Positions 27,302 through 38,455 of a stretch of DNA of 50,975 nucleotides are shown piece after piece. How positions within the stretch are numbered: position 1 is the stretch's first letter; each line of letters begins with the position of its first letter. This DNA is from DSNY01 sp016861185. Lineage in GTDB: Bacteria; Pseudomonadota; Gammaproteobacteria; Burkholderiales; Burkholderiaceae_F. A model generated the notes under the pieces. It saw only the letters and a list, made by a program, of their open reading frames with translations, was not told where the DNA came from and did no database searches. Location: positions 1 to 50,975 of the forward strand of contig SZOR01000016.1 in NCBI GenBank assembly GCA_030263275.1, given 5' to 3'. The translations under genes were made by a program, and so were the position numbers.

Positions 27302-27675
27302 CTTCCCCCTGTTTTGGAAGAGGCGGGCAGGGCGCATTCCTCGGACGCCGGCGCGCCGACACCGCAAGCAGCATCGTCGCGGCACTGGCGCCCTGAAGAT
27401 CGCCTCCGCCCCCCTTTCGTAAAGGGGGGCAGGGGGGATTCCTCAAACGTTGGCACGACGACGCCGCAAGTTGCATCGTCGCGGCATCGGCGCCTTGGAA
27501 ATCCCCCTCGGTCCCCCTTTTTCAAAGGGGGAAGAAGGCGGGCGCACCCGCGGTGCGCAGTTCGGCGCTCCCCGCTCGGTCCCCCTTTACGAAAGGGGGA
27601 GGGAGACACACGCACCTCCGGTGCGTGTGAAAGCGGATCTCCCCTCGGTTCCCGTCTCCAAAGGCGGGGCGGAAC
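27302..27675. repeat. Repeat cluster: composite tandem unit plus three family A copies
   Basis: A roughly 63-base segment is imperfectly duplicated at about 27335-27399 and 27439-27501. Both copies share ATTCCTC, CCGCAAG, GCATCGTCGCGGCA and GGCGCC. Family A palindromes alternate with it: 27409-27440 inverted, 27498-27535 direct, 27574-27631 direct with its CGCACCTCCGGTGCG hairpin. A degenerate copy follows at 27640-27670. There is no gene in these 374 bases. Confidence 0.8.
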
Positions 27676-28578
27676 TCACCGAAACGCCCGCACCGCCAGC
27701 ACGATGCCGGCGGTGAACGCGGCGATCGCCGCCAGTTCGGTCGCGCTGGGCCAGCGCGCGTCGAGCGCGAAGCCGTAGGCGAGCGCGAAGAGCGTCTCCG
27801 AAACGATCAGTTGTCCGGCGAGGGACACCGGCAGCCGGCTCGACGCGTGGTTCCACAGCCAGGTGGCGAGCCAGGAGCTGCCGAAGCCCATGACCGCGCA
27901 CCAGAGGACGAACGGCGCCCAGTCGCGTCCGCCGACCGCCGCCGCGTCAGGCGCAGCGACGAAGGGGAGCACCGGCAGCAGCCCGAGCACGGTCGCGAGC
28001 CCGAGCAGGTTGGTCCACGCGACGTTCGGGATATCGCGATGGCGCTTCAGGAAACGCGCGTTGAGGATCGGATACGCGGTCCAGCAGGCCAGTGCGGCCA
28101 GCGCCGCGAGCGCGCCGCGCGCGAAGTGCTCCCCGGTTTCGAGCCGCGCGAACGTGTCGGCGTTGATCAGCCCGATGCCCGCGGCGATCAACACGAGCGG
28201 CGCGACGAGGCGCATGCGCGGCGGCTGCGGCACGTGCGCCTCGAAGCGGCCCAGCATCGCCAGCCACAGCGGGATCGTCCCGATCGCGAGGCTGGTCGGC
28301 GCCACGCCGGCGTCGCGTACGGCGACGACGACGAGCGCGTAGTAGACGCTGTTCGACAGGGCGGCCAGCAGCACGGCCATCGCGACGTTGCGCCAGGTCA
28401 GCACGCGGCGGAACGTTGGCCACGTCGCCGCCGCCATCGCCGCGCACACCGCGCCGTAGGCCGCGTAGCGGCCGAGCGTGATTTCGAACGGCGCGAAGCC
28501 CTCGAGCAGCTTCGGCACGACGAACACGACGCCCCACAGCGCGCCGGCGGCGAGCCCTGCCAGCAGCGGGCCGCTCAT
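27676..28578 (-). CDS. DMT superfamily (EamA) transporter
   Basis: A 300-residue protein with ten hydrophobic helices. The N-terminal LLAGLAAGALWGVVFVVPKL and the later LSNSVYYALVVVAVRDAGVA...LAIGTIPLWLAMLG follow the EamA repeat pattern. The second repeat starts at about residue 150 (FARGALAALAALACWTAYPI). Export of an amino acid or metabolite is the usual role. ATG 28578 fits the first helix; the open frame continues upstream without conservation. It is divergent from sdaA, which makes an amino-acid substrate tempting but unproven. Confidence 0.88.
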   Translation of the reverse strand: MSGPLLAGLAAGALWGVVFVVPKLLEGFAPFEITLGRYAAYGAVCAAMAAATWPTFRRVLTWRNVAMAVLLAALSNSVYYALVVVAVRDAGVAPTSLAIGTIPLWLAMLGRFEAHVPQPPRMRLVAPLVLIAAGIGLINADTFARLETGEHFARGALAALAALACWTAYPILNARFLKRHRDIPNVAWTNLLGLATVLGLLPVLPFVAAPDAAAVGGRDWAPFVLWCAVMGFGSSWLATWLWNHASSRLPVSLAGQLIVSETLFALAYGFALDARWPSATELAAIAAFTAGIVLAVRAFR

Positions 28579-28756
28579 CGGGTCGCGGCGCCGGCGCGCA
28601 GCCGGTCGGGTGGAGGTCGTCGGGTCATCGCAAGGTGCCTCGGGGAATGGGCAAGCGGCGCGCATCGTAGCGAAGCCGATCCCGTTGACGCACAGCCGCG
28701 TGCGCGCGGTCGCGCGGGGTGCGATGCTGCGACCCTCGCAACGAACGGAGCGCAAC

Positions 28757-30145
<1,389 letters not shown>

Positions 30146-30151
30146 GCTTTT

Positions 30152-30345
30152 CTACCCCCTTTGAAAAGGGGGGCGGGGGGAATTGAGAAGCGCCGCGCAC
30201 GGATCCGACGCATCGACCCCGCGCGCCGGACGGCGAAATCCCCCTCGGTCCCCCTTTACAAGAGGGGGAGGAAGACGGACGCACCTTCGGTGCGTGTGAA
30301 GTGGTCCCCCCTTCGGCCCCCCTTTACATGAGGGAGAGGGCGAGC
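30152..30345. repeat. Family A repeat cluster after sdaA
   Basis: An inverted copy (CCCCCTTTGAAAAGGGGGGC, 30155-30182) begins ten bases after the sdaA stop. A full direct copy with its CGCACCTTCGGTGCG hairpin follows (30236-30300), then a degenerate one (30305-30340). Confidence 0.85.
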
Positions 30346-30362
30346 GACGCGGACGATTCACG

Positions 30363-30391
30363 TTGACGCTGGTGGGTCGCGCGACTACCTT
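30363..30391 (+). promoter_or_regulatory. Putative promoter of the hydrolase cassette
   Basis: TTGACG (30363-30368), an exact 17-base spacer and TACCTT (30386-30391) lie about 80 bases before the first cassette ATG and just after the repeat cluster. Confidence 0.5.
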
Positions 30392-30469
30392 GGTCGAGAG
30401 TGCCCCGCTCGCGCAGCGGCCGTAGCGCGGGGCGCGGCAAGAAGAACGAACGATCGGCGGAGGATTCCG

Positions 30470-32365
30470 ATGGCCAAGAAAGCGAAAGGCGCGCCCGCGC
30501 GCAAGCGCAACGTCCGCCCCGACCGCATCGACTTTCGCGATCTGCCGTTCCGGCCCAACGTCGCGGTCGCACCGAAGCCGCGCTGGTTCCCGGAGTTCAC
30601 GCTGCCGGTCAGGAACCAGGAGGACACGAGCGCGTGCACGGGGTTCTCGCTGTCGCTGGTCGTCGAGCATCTGCTGCGCAAGGCGCAGCGCGAGAAGGCG
30701 CCGGCGATTTCTCCTTACATGCTGTACTCGATGGCGCGCCGCTACGACGAGTTCCCGGGCTCGAAGGACGAAGGTTCGAGCCTGCGCGGCGCGCTGAAGG
30801 GATGGCACAAGCACGGGGCGTGCGCCGATCCGCTGTGGCAGACGGGTGTGGACATGCCGCCCGCGCCGAAGAAGGCGGCCGACGACTGGTGGCTCGATGC
30901 CGTGAAACGCCCGCTCGGCGCGTACTACCGCATCGACAAGAAACAGATCGCCGACATCCACGCGGCGCTGAACGAAGTCGGCATCGTCTACGCGAGCGCG
31001 GACACGCACAAGGGCTGGGACGAGGGTGCCGACGGCGGCGCTGGTGTGGGAAAAGCGGGTCCGCTCAAGAAGCGGCCGGCATCGTTCGACGACATCTTCG
31101 TGATCCCGCCCAACCGGGGCGGCGACGGCGGGCACGCGTTCGCGATCGTCGGCTACGACGAGCGCGGCTTCCTGCTGCAGAACTCGTGGGACACCGACTG
31201 GGGCTCGTACGGCTACGCGATCCTGACCTACGACGACTGGCTCGACAACGCGATGGACTGCTGGGTTGCGCAACTCGGCGTGGTCACGCAGGAGCACCAG
31301 GCGATCTCGCGCGCCACGACGCTGCGCACCGATCCGAAAGGGCGCGTCGCGCTGGCGTCGAGCACCGTGCTGCGCGACCGCGAGATCTCGCCTTTCGTGC
31401 TGAACATGGGCAACAATGGCCGGCTGTCTTCGAGCGGACTGTTCCGCACGAGCGAAGACGACGTGCGCGCGATCGTCGACATCCATCTTGCCGAAGCGCG
31501 CAGGCGCTGGAAGCTCGAGGATCAGCCGATCGACGTCTGCGTGTACGCGCACGGCGGGCTGGTCGGCGAGAAGGACGCGGCGCAGAACGCCGCCGAGTGG
31601 ATCCCGCTGCTGTACGAGCGGCAGATCTTCCCGATCTACCTGATGTGGGAGACCGACTTCCTGTCGACGGTGGTCAATCGCATCGCGGACGCGGTGCGCG
31701 ACGTGCCGCGGCCGGCCGGTGCGGGCGAAGGTTTCTGGTCGAAGGCCGAGCGCTGGTGGAACGAGCGGGTCGAGCGCGTGCTCGCCGAGCCCGGCACCGA
31801 GATCTGGGGCGAGATGAAGCAGAACGCCGAAGCGATCAGCCGCGACGCGAAGTCGGGCGCGGTGCTGCTGTGGTCGCACTTCGCAAGATCGGGACTGAAG
31901 AAGAACAACGTGCGCTTCCACCTCGTCGGCCACTCGGCCGGCAGCATCGTCCATTCGCACATCGTCGATGCGCTTGCGGCCAAGGTGAAGTTCGAGTCGG
32001 TGAGCTTCCTCGCGCCCGCCGTTCGGCTCGACGCCTTCGACAAGCTCGTGCGCCCGCGGATCGCCGACGGCACGGTCAAGCGTTATCAGCAGTTCCACCT
32101 GACCGACAAGGCCGAGGAGGACGACCCGACCTGCGGGCCGTACAAGCGCTCGCTGCTCTACCTCGTGTCGCAGTCGTTCGAAGGCGGCCGCCAGACGCCG
32201 ATCCTCGGCATGCAGAAGTACTTCGATCCGTACGCGCCGAAACTGAAGAACGCCACGGTGCACGCCTCGCCCGGCGCAACGAGCACCAGCACCACGCATG
32301 GCGGCTTCGACAACGACCCGGCGACGAAGGCGCGGGTGGTCGAGTTCATCAAGGGCGCCGGATGA
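30470..32365 (+). CDS. Papain-like (C1) protease fused to a GHSAG alpha/beta-hydrolase
   Basis: A 631-residue protein with no signal peptide; the N terminus is basic (MAKKAKGAPARKRNVRPDR). Residues about 30-270 form a C1-family cysteine protease with oxyanion Gln50 and nucleophile Cys56 in PVRNQEDTSACTGFSLSL, His222 in GGHAFAIVGYDE, and Asn238 in LLQNSWDTDWGSYGY. No propeptide is visible. Residues about 350-630 look like an alpha/beta-hydrolase: strand IDVCVYAHGGLVGEKD, nucleophile elbow HLVGHSAGS (Ser489), SFLAPAV, and a late His610 candidate. The two catalytic domains in one chain are unusual. The start has a GGCGGAGG site. It overlaps the next gene by ATGA. Function is unknown; processing of a partner protein or an effector role is speculation. 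Confidence 0.82.
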   Translation: MAKKAKGAPARKRNVRPDRIDFRDLPFRPNVAVAPKPRWFPEFTLPVRNQEDTSACTGFSLSLVVEHLLRKAQREKAPAISPYMLYSMARRYDEFPGSKDEGSSLRGALKGWHKHGACADPLWQTGVDMPPAPKKAADDWWLDAVKRPLGAYYRIDKKQIADIHAALNEVGIVYASADTHKGWDEGADGGAGVGKAGPLKKRPASFDDIFVIPPNRGGDGGHAFAIVGYDERGFLLQNSWDTDWGSYGYAILTYDDWLDNAMDCWVAQLGVVTQEHQAISRATTLRTDPKGRVALASSTVLRDREISPFVLNMGNNGRLSSSGLFRTSEDDVRAIVDIHLAEARRRWKLEDQPIDVCVYAHGGLVGEKDAAQNAAEWIPLLYERQIFPIYLMWETDFLSTVVNRIADAVRDVPRPAGAGEGFWSKAERWWNERVERVLAEPGTEIWGEMKQNAEAISRDAKSGAVLLWSHFARSGLKKNNVRFHLVGHSAGSIVHSHIVDALAAKVKFESVSFLAPAVRLDAFDKLVRPRIADGTVKRYQQFHLTDKAEEDDPTCGPYKRSLLYLVSQSFEGGRQTPILGMQKYFDPYAPKLKNATVHASPGATSTSTTHGGFDNDPATKARVVEFIKGAG

Positions 32366-32532
32366 ACGCCCTGCGCGCGCTGCTGCTGTGGCAGCGCGCG
32401 CGCCACAAGCGATTCAGCGCCGATCCGGAGCGCCAGGTGAACGCACGCCCGGACGGCCTGCTCGCGCTCGACCGCCAGCCGTTCGAAGACCGGTTCCGCA
32501 CGGCGATCGTCGCGAGACGGACCAAGAAGTGA
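32362..32532 (+). CDS. 56-residue basic protein of the hydrolase cassette
   Basis: A short protein rich in Arg/Lys (MNALRALLLWQRARHKRF...FRTAIVARRTKK), with no membrane segment and no family that I recognise. Its ATG overlaps the stop of the protease-hydrolase gene (ATGA), so translational coupling is likely. That is the main evidence that it is real. The next gene starts eight bases after its stop. Confidence 0.6.
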   Translation: MNALRALLLWQRARHKRFSADPERQVNARPDGLLALDRQPFEDRFRTAIVARRTKK

Positions 32533-32539
32533 GGACCGA

Positions 32540-32866
32540 ATGAGCATCGGCTGGAAAGATGTCTGGTCCAGCGCCGTGCAGGCGGCCGAAAGTGCCGTGC
32601 GCACCAAGGCGCCGAAGGCAACCAAGTTCGTTAAGGGGATCGCCGGCGCGCGCGAGCAGCGGCTCAAGCTGCTGCTCGTCGCATTTGCCGATGGCGCGCT
32701 CGACGAACAGACCGTCGAGGAAGAACTGCGCGAAGAACGCTCGATCCTCGAGATGGAGTTTCTCGCCGTGCAGGTGATGGTCAAGAAAGCCGCGCAGGAC
32801 GCCGCCAATGCGCTGATCGGCACGATCGAGAAGGCGCTGCTGAAGGGTATCGACCTGGTGGTCTAG
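32540..32866 (+). CDS. 108-residue helical protein of the hydrolase cassette
   Basis: A mainly alpha-helical protein of unknown family, with GTGAGG upstream of the ATG. An amphipathic N terminus (MSIGWKDVWSSAVQAAESAV) leads to a basic segment (RTKAPKATKFVKGIAGAREQ). An acidic helix (LDEQTVEEELREERSILEME) and a C-terminal Ala/Ile-rich helix (VKKAAQDAANALIGTIEKAL) follow. No clear transmembrane span is present. Size and charge would suit an adaptor or immunity-like partner, but nothing in the sequence proves that. Confidence 0.65.
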   Translation: MSIGWKDVWSSAVQAAESAVRTKAPKATKFVKGIAGAREQRLKLLLVAFADGALDEQTVEEELREERSILEMEFLAVQVMVKKAAQDAANALIGTIEKALLKGIDLVV

Positions 32867-32912
32867 CCACCATCGGCCGGCGCCGCGTCGCAGGCAACGA
32901 ACCGGGGCAGGT

Positions 32913-33620
32913 ATGGCCAAAGCCGCTCAACTCCTGAAGCTCGCGCGCCGCCACGTCGGCGAACAATACGTGCTGGGGGCGCTCGCGCCGAAGGACAACG
33001 CGCGCTGGGCCGGACCGTGGGACTGCGCCGAGTTCTGCTCGTGGTGCGTGTATCAGCTCACGCACGAACTGTTCGGATGCCGGCCGCGCGGCCCCGGCGC
33101 CGATCCGGATCGCGCCGACGCGTTCACCGGGTTCTGGGGCGAGGACGCGAAGCGGCTCGGCAAGGTGATCTCGGTCGGCCAAGCGGCCGCGACACCCGGC
33201 GCCTTCCTGCTGCGGCTGCCCGGCAGCGCAATCGGACACGTCGCGATCTCGGCCTGCAACGGCAGGACGGTCGAAGCGCACTCGACGGCGCGCGGGGTGA
33301 TCGAAGGCGAAGCGGCCGGCCGCCGCTGGGACGTCGGCGTGCTCGTTCCCGGCATCGACGTGCGCATGCCCGCTGCGCCGCAACCCGTTGCCGCCGCCGG
33401 CATCGTGCTGCGCGTGAAGACGCCGCGCATGACCGGCCGGCTCGTCAAGGACGCGCAGCGCGCGCTCGCCGCTGCCGGCTACAACCCCGGCCCGATCGAC
33501 GGTGAATACGGCTCGCAGACCGCTGCCGCCGTGCGCGCGTTCCAGCTTCGCAAGGGTCTCGCGATCGACGGCGAGGTGGGGAAGCTGACCGCGAAGGCGC
33601 TCGGCGTCGCCTGGTACTGA
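32913..33620 (+). CDS. NlpC/P60- or CHAP-like hydrolase with peptidoglycan-binding domain
   Basis: A 235-residue protein. The N-terminal part (about 1-150) is a papain-like amidase with the nucleophile in GPWDCAEFCSWCVYQ (Cys38) and His109 in AIGHVAISACNG; a further His123 follows in VEAHSTARG. After an Ala/Pro linker, residues about 172-232 are a PG_binding_1 repeat (LVKDAQRALAAAGYNPGPID...TAAAVRAFQLRKGLAIDGEV). Such enzymes cut the peptide stems of murein. There is no signal peptide or membrane segment, so export would need another route, or the protein acts after lysis. Last gene of the cassette; no terminator is evident after it. Confidence 0.82.
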   Translation: MAKAAQLLKLARRHVGEQYVLGALAPKDNARWAGPWDCAEFCSWCVYQLTHELFGCRPRGPGADPDRADAFTGFWGEDAKRLGKVISVGQAAATPGAFLLRLPGSAIGHVAISACNGRTVEAHSTARGVIEGEAAGRRWDVGVLVPGIDVRMPAAPQPVAAAGIVLRVKTPRMTGRLVKDAQRALAAAGYNPGPIDGEYGSQTAAAVRAFQLRKGLAIDGEVGKLTAKALGVAWY

Positions 33621-33650
33621 CGCGCCGGGTCGAACCGCGCCGAAACCGCG

Positions 33651-34313
33651 TTACGTGAAGATCTTCGCCCACGCCGGGATCTCCGGCGGCGGGTCGAATG
33701 CGCCCTTCGACTGGCGGAAAGAGGCGACCAGGTTCGTGAACTCCTTGAAGTCGCGCTGGTAGAAGTACAGGTAGGGCGCCCGATAGCTGATCGTGTAGAA
33801 GCCCGTCTTGTCGACGAAACCGTAGGACATGATCTGGATGCGCAGGCCGTCGTCGTTCTTGTACTGCATGACGACCTGGAAGGCCGGCTTGCCGTCCACG
33901 GTCGCCGGCTTGTTGCTCACGACCGTCAGGCTCTCGAGACCGCTGCGCTTGCGCAGTTCGGCCACGTAGAGATCCGCTACTTCCGGCGGGAGCATGGTGG
34001 CGGTGCTCTTCTTCTTGAGGGTCGGGAAGGCGGTGTCGGGATAGCGGCGCGTGACGTTGATGGCGTGGATGCCGACGCCGTCGCGGGTGATGGTCATTCC
34101 CTCGAGCAGGATGGTGCGCTGTTGACCGTCGATGTCGAGCCGTTCGTACGTGCGCGGCGTGGTCGTTCGCACCCAGCCGCTGGACACGCTGATCTGGAAG
34201 CTGGTCGAGTGGACGACGCGATTCGCGTCGTCGGTCAGCGTCCAGTACGGCGTCGTCTGCGCGCAGCCGCCCGCCAGCAGCGCGGCCGTTGTCAGTGCCA
34301 GGATGCGTCTCAT
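33651..34313 (-). CDS. Lipoprotein of unknown function
   Basis: A 220-residue protein with a clear lipoprotein signal (MRRILALTTAALLAGGCAQ, lipid-accepting Cys17). The mature part starts TTPYWTLTDDANRVVHSTSF and is beta-rich, with no catalytic motif that I recognise. It contains YRAPYLYFYQRDFKEF near the C terminus and ends PPPEIPAWAKIFT. It follows the M48 lipoprotein gene by 19 bases on the same strand and belongs to that three-gene operon, suggesting a shared role at the outer membrane. Confidence 0.75.
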   Translation of the reverse strand: MRRILALTTAALLAGGCAQTTPYWTLTDDANRVVHSTSFQISVSSGWVRTTTPRTYERLDIDGQQRTILLEGMTITRDGVGIHAINVTRRYPDTAFPTLKKKSTATMLPPEVADLYVAELRKRSGLESLTVVSNKPATVDGKPAFQVVMQYKNDDGLRIQIMSYGFVDKTGFYTISYRAPYLYFYQRDFKEFTNLVASFRQSKGAFDPPPEIPAWAKIFT

Positions 34314-34332
34314 GTCCGGATTCCCCGCGTTC

Positions 34333-35451
34333 TCATAGCGATTTCAAGTACTGCTGGACGTAGCCGCGGTCGCTCGCGTCCTTGGGCGCCAGTGCGAGGT
34401 AGCGCTCGAAGTAGCGCCGTGCTGTCGCCTTGTTGCCGGCCTTCATGTGGTGCATGCCCAGGCGCATGTAGGTAGGCGCATAGGTCGGGGCGAGTCTTTC
34501 GGCCGTCTTGTAGGCCTCCAGTGCCTTGTCCGCATCGTTCTTCCCGTCGCGCCGGCTGTAGGCTTCGCCGAGATAGAAGTAGCTGGCCGGGGGATAAAGC
34601 GCGCTCTTCTTCCGGTCCTCCATCACGAGGATGACGCTCTGATACCGGTCCTGCCCGATATCCCTGCGCAGTACGTCGAGCCGGATCGGAGCCACGATGC
34701 TGTTGTATGCGTCGGCATGGATGCGCCCGCCCCCGGAGCGCCCTGCAGACAGGCTCTTGAACTCGTTGATGCGTTCCGTCAGTTGCGGGTGCGACGAGAA
34801 GAAGTACGGTTCTTCGATCTTCAGCAGCCTGACCTCGTCGGCCAGGTGCTGGAACACCTTGTGCGCCTCGCCCGGATCGTAGCCGGCCTTGACCATGCGC
34901 TCGAAGCCCTTGGCGTCCGCTTCGCGCTCCAGGTCGCGCGAGAACCCGCTGATCGACGAAACCGCCGCCAGGCTCGCGAAGGGAATGCCCGACACTGCAA
35001 ACGCCGCCGTGTTCTTGGCGCTGACGCGCTGGCGGAAGCTGTGCTTCTCGACGAAGTGAGCCGCCTCATGCGCGAGCACGGCGGCAAGCTGGGCCTCGTT
35101 CTCGATGCGCGCCAGCAGGCCGATGTTGACGTAGACGCTGCCGTTGGGCATCGCGAAGGCGTTCAACTGGGTCGAGTCGTACAGGCGTACCGTGATCTTG
35201 CCGCCGAACTCCGGAAAGAGGCGGTCCATCACGCCCTGGACGTAGGCCGTGGCGCGCGCGTCGCCGTAGATCTTTCCGCTGCGCTCGATGGTCGCGTCGT
35301 GGCCGTTCGCCTCGTGCCAGACGCGCCGCTCCATGCTGTGGAGGTTCTCCGTATCGGCTGCGCTCTTCAGCGACGTCACGCCCTCGGTCGTGGCGCAACC
35401 GGCCGCGAGCAGGGCGATCGCCAGGCACGCTGCGAGTCTCATCGCCGTCAC
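34333..35451 (-). CDS. M48-family metalloprotease lipoprotein with C-terminal TPR
   Basis: A 372-residue lipoprotein (lipobox LLAAGC, Cys19). The M48 domain has the zinc site HEAAH (His128, Glu129, His132) and the third ligand in LEREADAKG (about Glu177). Ahead of it lies FAMPNGSVYVNIGLL, a standard M48 segment. Residues about 290-365 form TPR-like helices (YFYLGEAYSRRD...AYKTAERLAPTYAPTYMRLG). The layout is like BepA/YfgC and LoiP-type periplasmic proteases that police outer-membrane proteins. ATG 35451 or 35442 could be the start. It lies one base after the upstream secreted-protein gene. Confidence 0.9.
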   Translation of the reverse strand: MTAMRLAACLAIALLAAGCATTEGVTSLKSAADTENLHSMERRVWHEANGHDATIERSGKIYGDARATAYVQGVMDRLFPEFGGKITVRLYDSTQLNAFAMPNGSVYVNIGLLARIENEAQLAAVLAHEAAHFVEKHSFRQRVSAKNTAAFAVSGIPFASLAAVSSISGFSRDLEREADAKGFERMVKAGYDPGEAHKVFQHLADEVRLLKIEEPYFFSSHPQLTERINEFKSLSAGRSGGGRIHADAYNSIVAPIRLDVLRRDIGQDRYQSVILVMEDRKKSALYPPASYFYLGEAYSRRDGKNDADKALEAYKTAERLAPTYAPTYMRLGMHHMKAGNKATARRYFERYLALAPKDASDRGYVQQYLKSL

Positions 35452-35452
35452 C

Positions 35453-36238
35453 CTATTTCACGTACGCCCGGCGGTACTCCTCGATGCCGGGATACCACTT
35501 GAAAAGCGCTTCGACGATTGCGTTGGCATCTTCGTAATTGCGCAGGTTGCTCGCGCCGTCGCGGTATTCGCTGCTCATCCACAGCAGGTCGCCGGTCCGC
35601 AGATCGACGATGCCGAGGTGCACGAACGAGTACCCCAGCTCGGGTGCGGCGCCGGTGAAGATGTTCACGAGAGGGATGTGCCCGAGTACCGCCTTGGCCT
35701 TGCGCCCCGCGGTCGACGCGTAGTCGCGGCCATGCACGATCAGCGCCGCATCGGCACCGGTCGCGCGCTGCAAGGCCGCCAGCCCGGGGCCGATCGCGTA
35801 GTCAAAGTGCCGGACCTTGTGCTCCAGGCCAGAGCTCGCCGCGGTGTTGACGACCAGCTTGTACAGGGCCTTGTGTTCTTCGAGGTTCGCGGCGTCCGCG
35901 GCGGCAAGGCGCGGCAACTTGACTTCCTGCAGGCGGGCGTTCCTGGCAAGCGCGGCCGACAGCGACTTCAGCACGTTGTTCGCCGCTTCGGCACTCCATT
36001 CCGGCACCTCTTCCTTGACGCCGCCCGCCGTCATTTCGTACACCCTGATGCCGGCCGGTACGACCACGACCTTCTTCGGCAGCGCGGCCGAGCCGTTGAG
36101 CAGCTTGTAGTGGACCCAGTGCGGTGTGTCCGCGGCAAGCGCCGCCAACGGTTGCAGCGCGGCGAGCGCGATCGCCGCCGCCGTCAGGATGGGGTAGCGT
36201 CCGGTCACGTCATGTCTCCATCGGCTGACCTTCGACAA
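35453..36238 (-). CDS. Secreted protein of unknown function, M48 operon
   Basis: A 261-residue protein with a signal-like N terminus (hydrophobic TAAAIALAALQPLAALAA, cleavage near ALAA-DTP). The mature protein starts THWVHYKLLNGSAALPKKVV-like, alternating strands and helices, with GADAALIVHGRDY and SFVHLGIVDLRTGDLLWMSS. The latter resembles periplasmic 'GNA1162/CsgG-like' lipoprotein-associated folds, though I cannot assign it firmly. It is the first gene of the operon with the M48 protease and a lipoprotein. Confidence 0.72.
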   Translation of the reverse strand: MSKVSRWRHDVTGRYPILTAAAIALAALQPLAALAADTPHWVHYKLLNGSAALPKKVVVVPAGIRVYEMTAGGVKEEVPEWSAEAANNVLKSLSAALARNARLQEVKLPRLAAADAANLEEHKALYKLVVNTAASSGLEHKVRHFDYAIGPGLAALQRATGADAALIVHGRDYASTAGRKAKAVLGHIPLVNIFTGAAPELGYSFVHLGIVDLRTGDLLWMSSEYRDGASNLRNYEDANAIVEALFKWYPGIEEYRRAYVK

Positions 36239-36323
36239 TCGTGCAAGATGCGCCGCGCCGATTGGGAAAGATTCGCCCCGAATCCGGCGTATTTCGGAAT
36301 TTGGTCACCCGTCGCTGCCGGCA

Positions 36324-36356
36324 GGAGAAAAGCACGGCCGGGTTCACCCCGGCCGT
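36324..36356 (-). terminator. Terminator retained after the subtilase remnant
   Basis: On the minus strand ACGGCCGGG/CCCGGCCGT (9-bp stem) with a GTGAA loop is followed by GCTTTTCTCC. It lies 23 bases after the remnant's stop. Confidence 0.8.
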
Positions 36357-36378
36357 TGCATGCCGACCGGTTCGTCGA

Positions 36379-36668
36379 TCAGGAGCCGCTGACGTTCGGC
36401 CGCCTGCCGGCGGTCGTCCTACCCGACAGCGACGCGGTCGGCACCACCCTGCCCAGGATCGCGCTCTTGATCTGAGCTGCGGTCGAAGCGGGTGGCTCGC
36501 CGCGTACGTCGCCGCCGCGCCGGTCACGTGCGGCGTGGCCATCGACGTGCCGCTGCTGGACGCATAGCCGGATACGATCTGACCATTGACGCGAACGGGG
36601 ACCGTTGACGCGATCGCCGAACCTGGCGCTCCCAGGTGCAACGAGGTCGCACCGCAGGCACGCAGGTC
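36379..36668 (-). pseudogene. C-terminal fragment of a subtilisin-like (S8) protease
   Basis: The minus strand encodes ATSLHLGAPGSAIASTVPV, then the catalytic-serine block SGTSMATPHVTGAAATYAAS, the hallmark of subtilases. After SHP the frame is lost. A one-base shift restores ASTAAQIKSAILGRVVPTAS and a stop at 36379. Upstream of about 36668 nothing subtilase-like is found, so the Asp and His catalytic regions are gone. It is thus both truncated and frameshifted. Its terminator survives. The ettA start lies 120 bases away in the opposite direction. Confidence 0.8.
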
Positions 36669-36791
36669 ATCCACCGACCGACCCAGCCCTCTTCGGTAAG
36701 CTTCGCGCCTTCGATCAACACGGGCGCGCCACGCGCCCGCGACACCGGCCCTGCGACGACACTCGCGGGGCGACCCGAGGGCAACAGAGCA

Positions 36792-38453
<1,662 letters not shown>

Positions 38454-38455
38454 CC

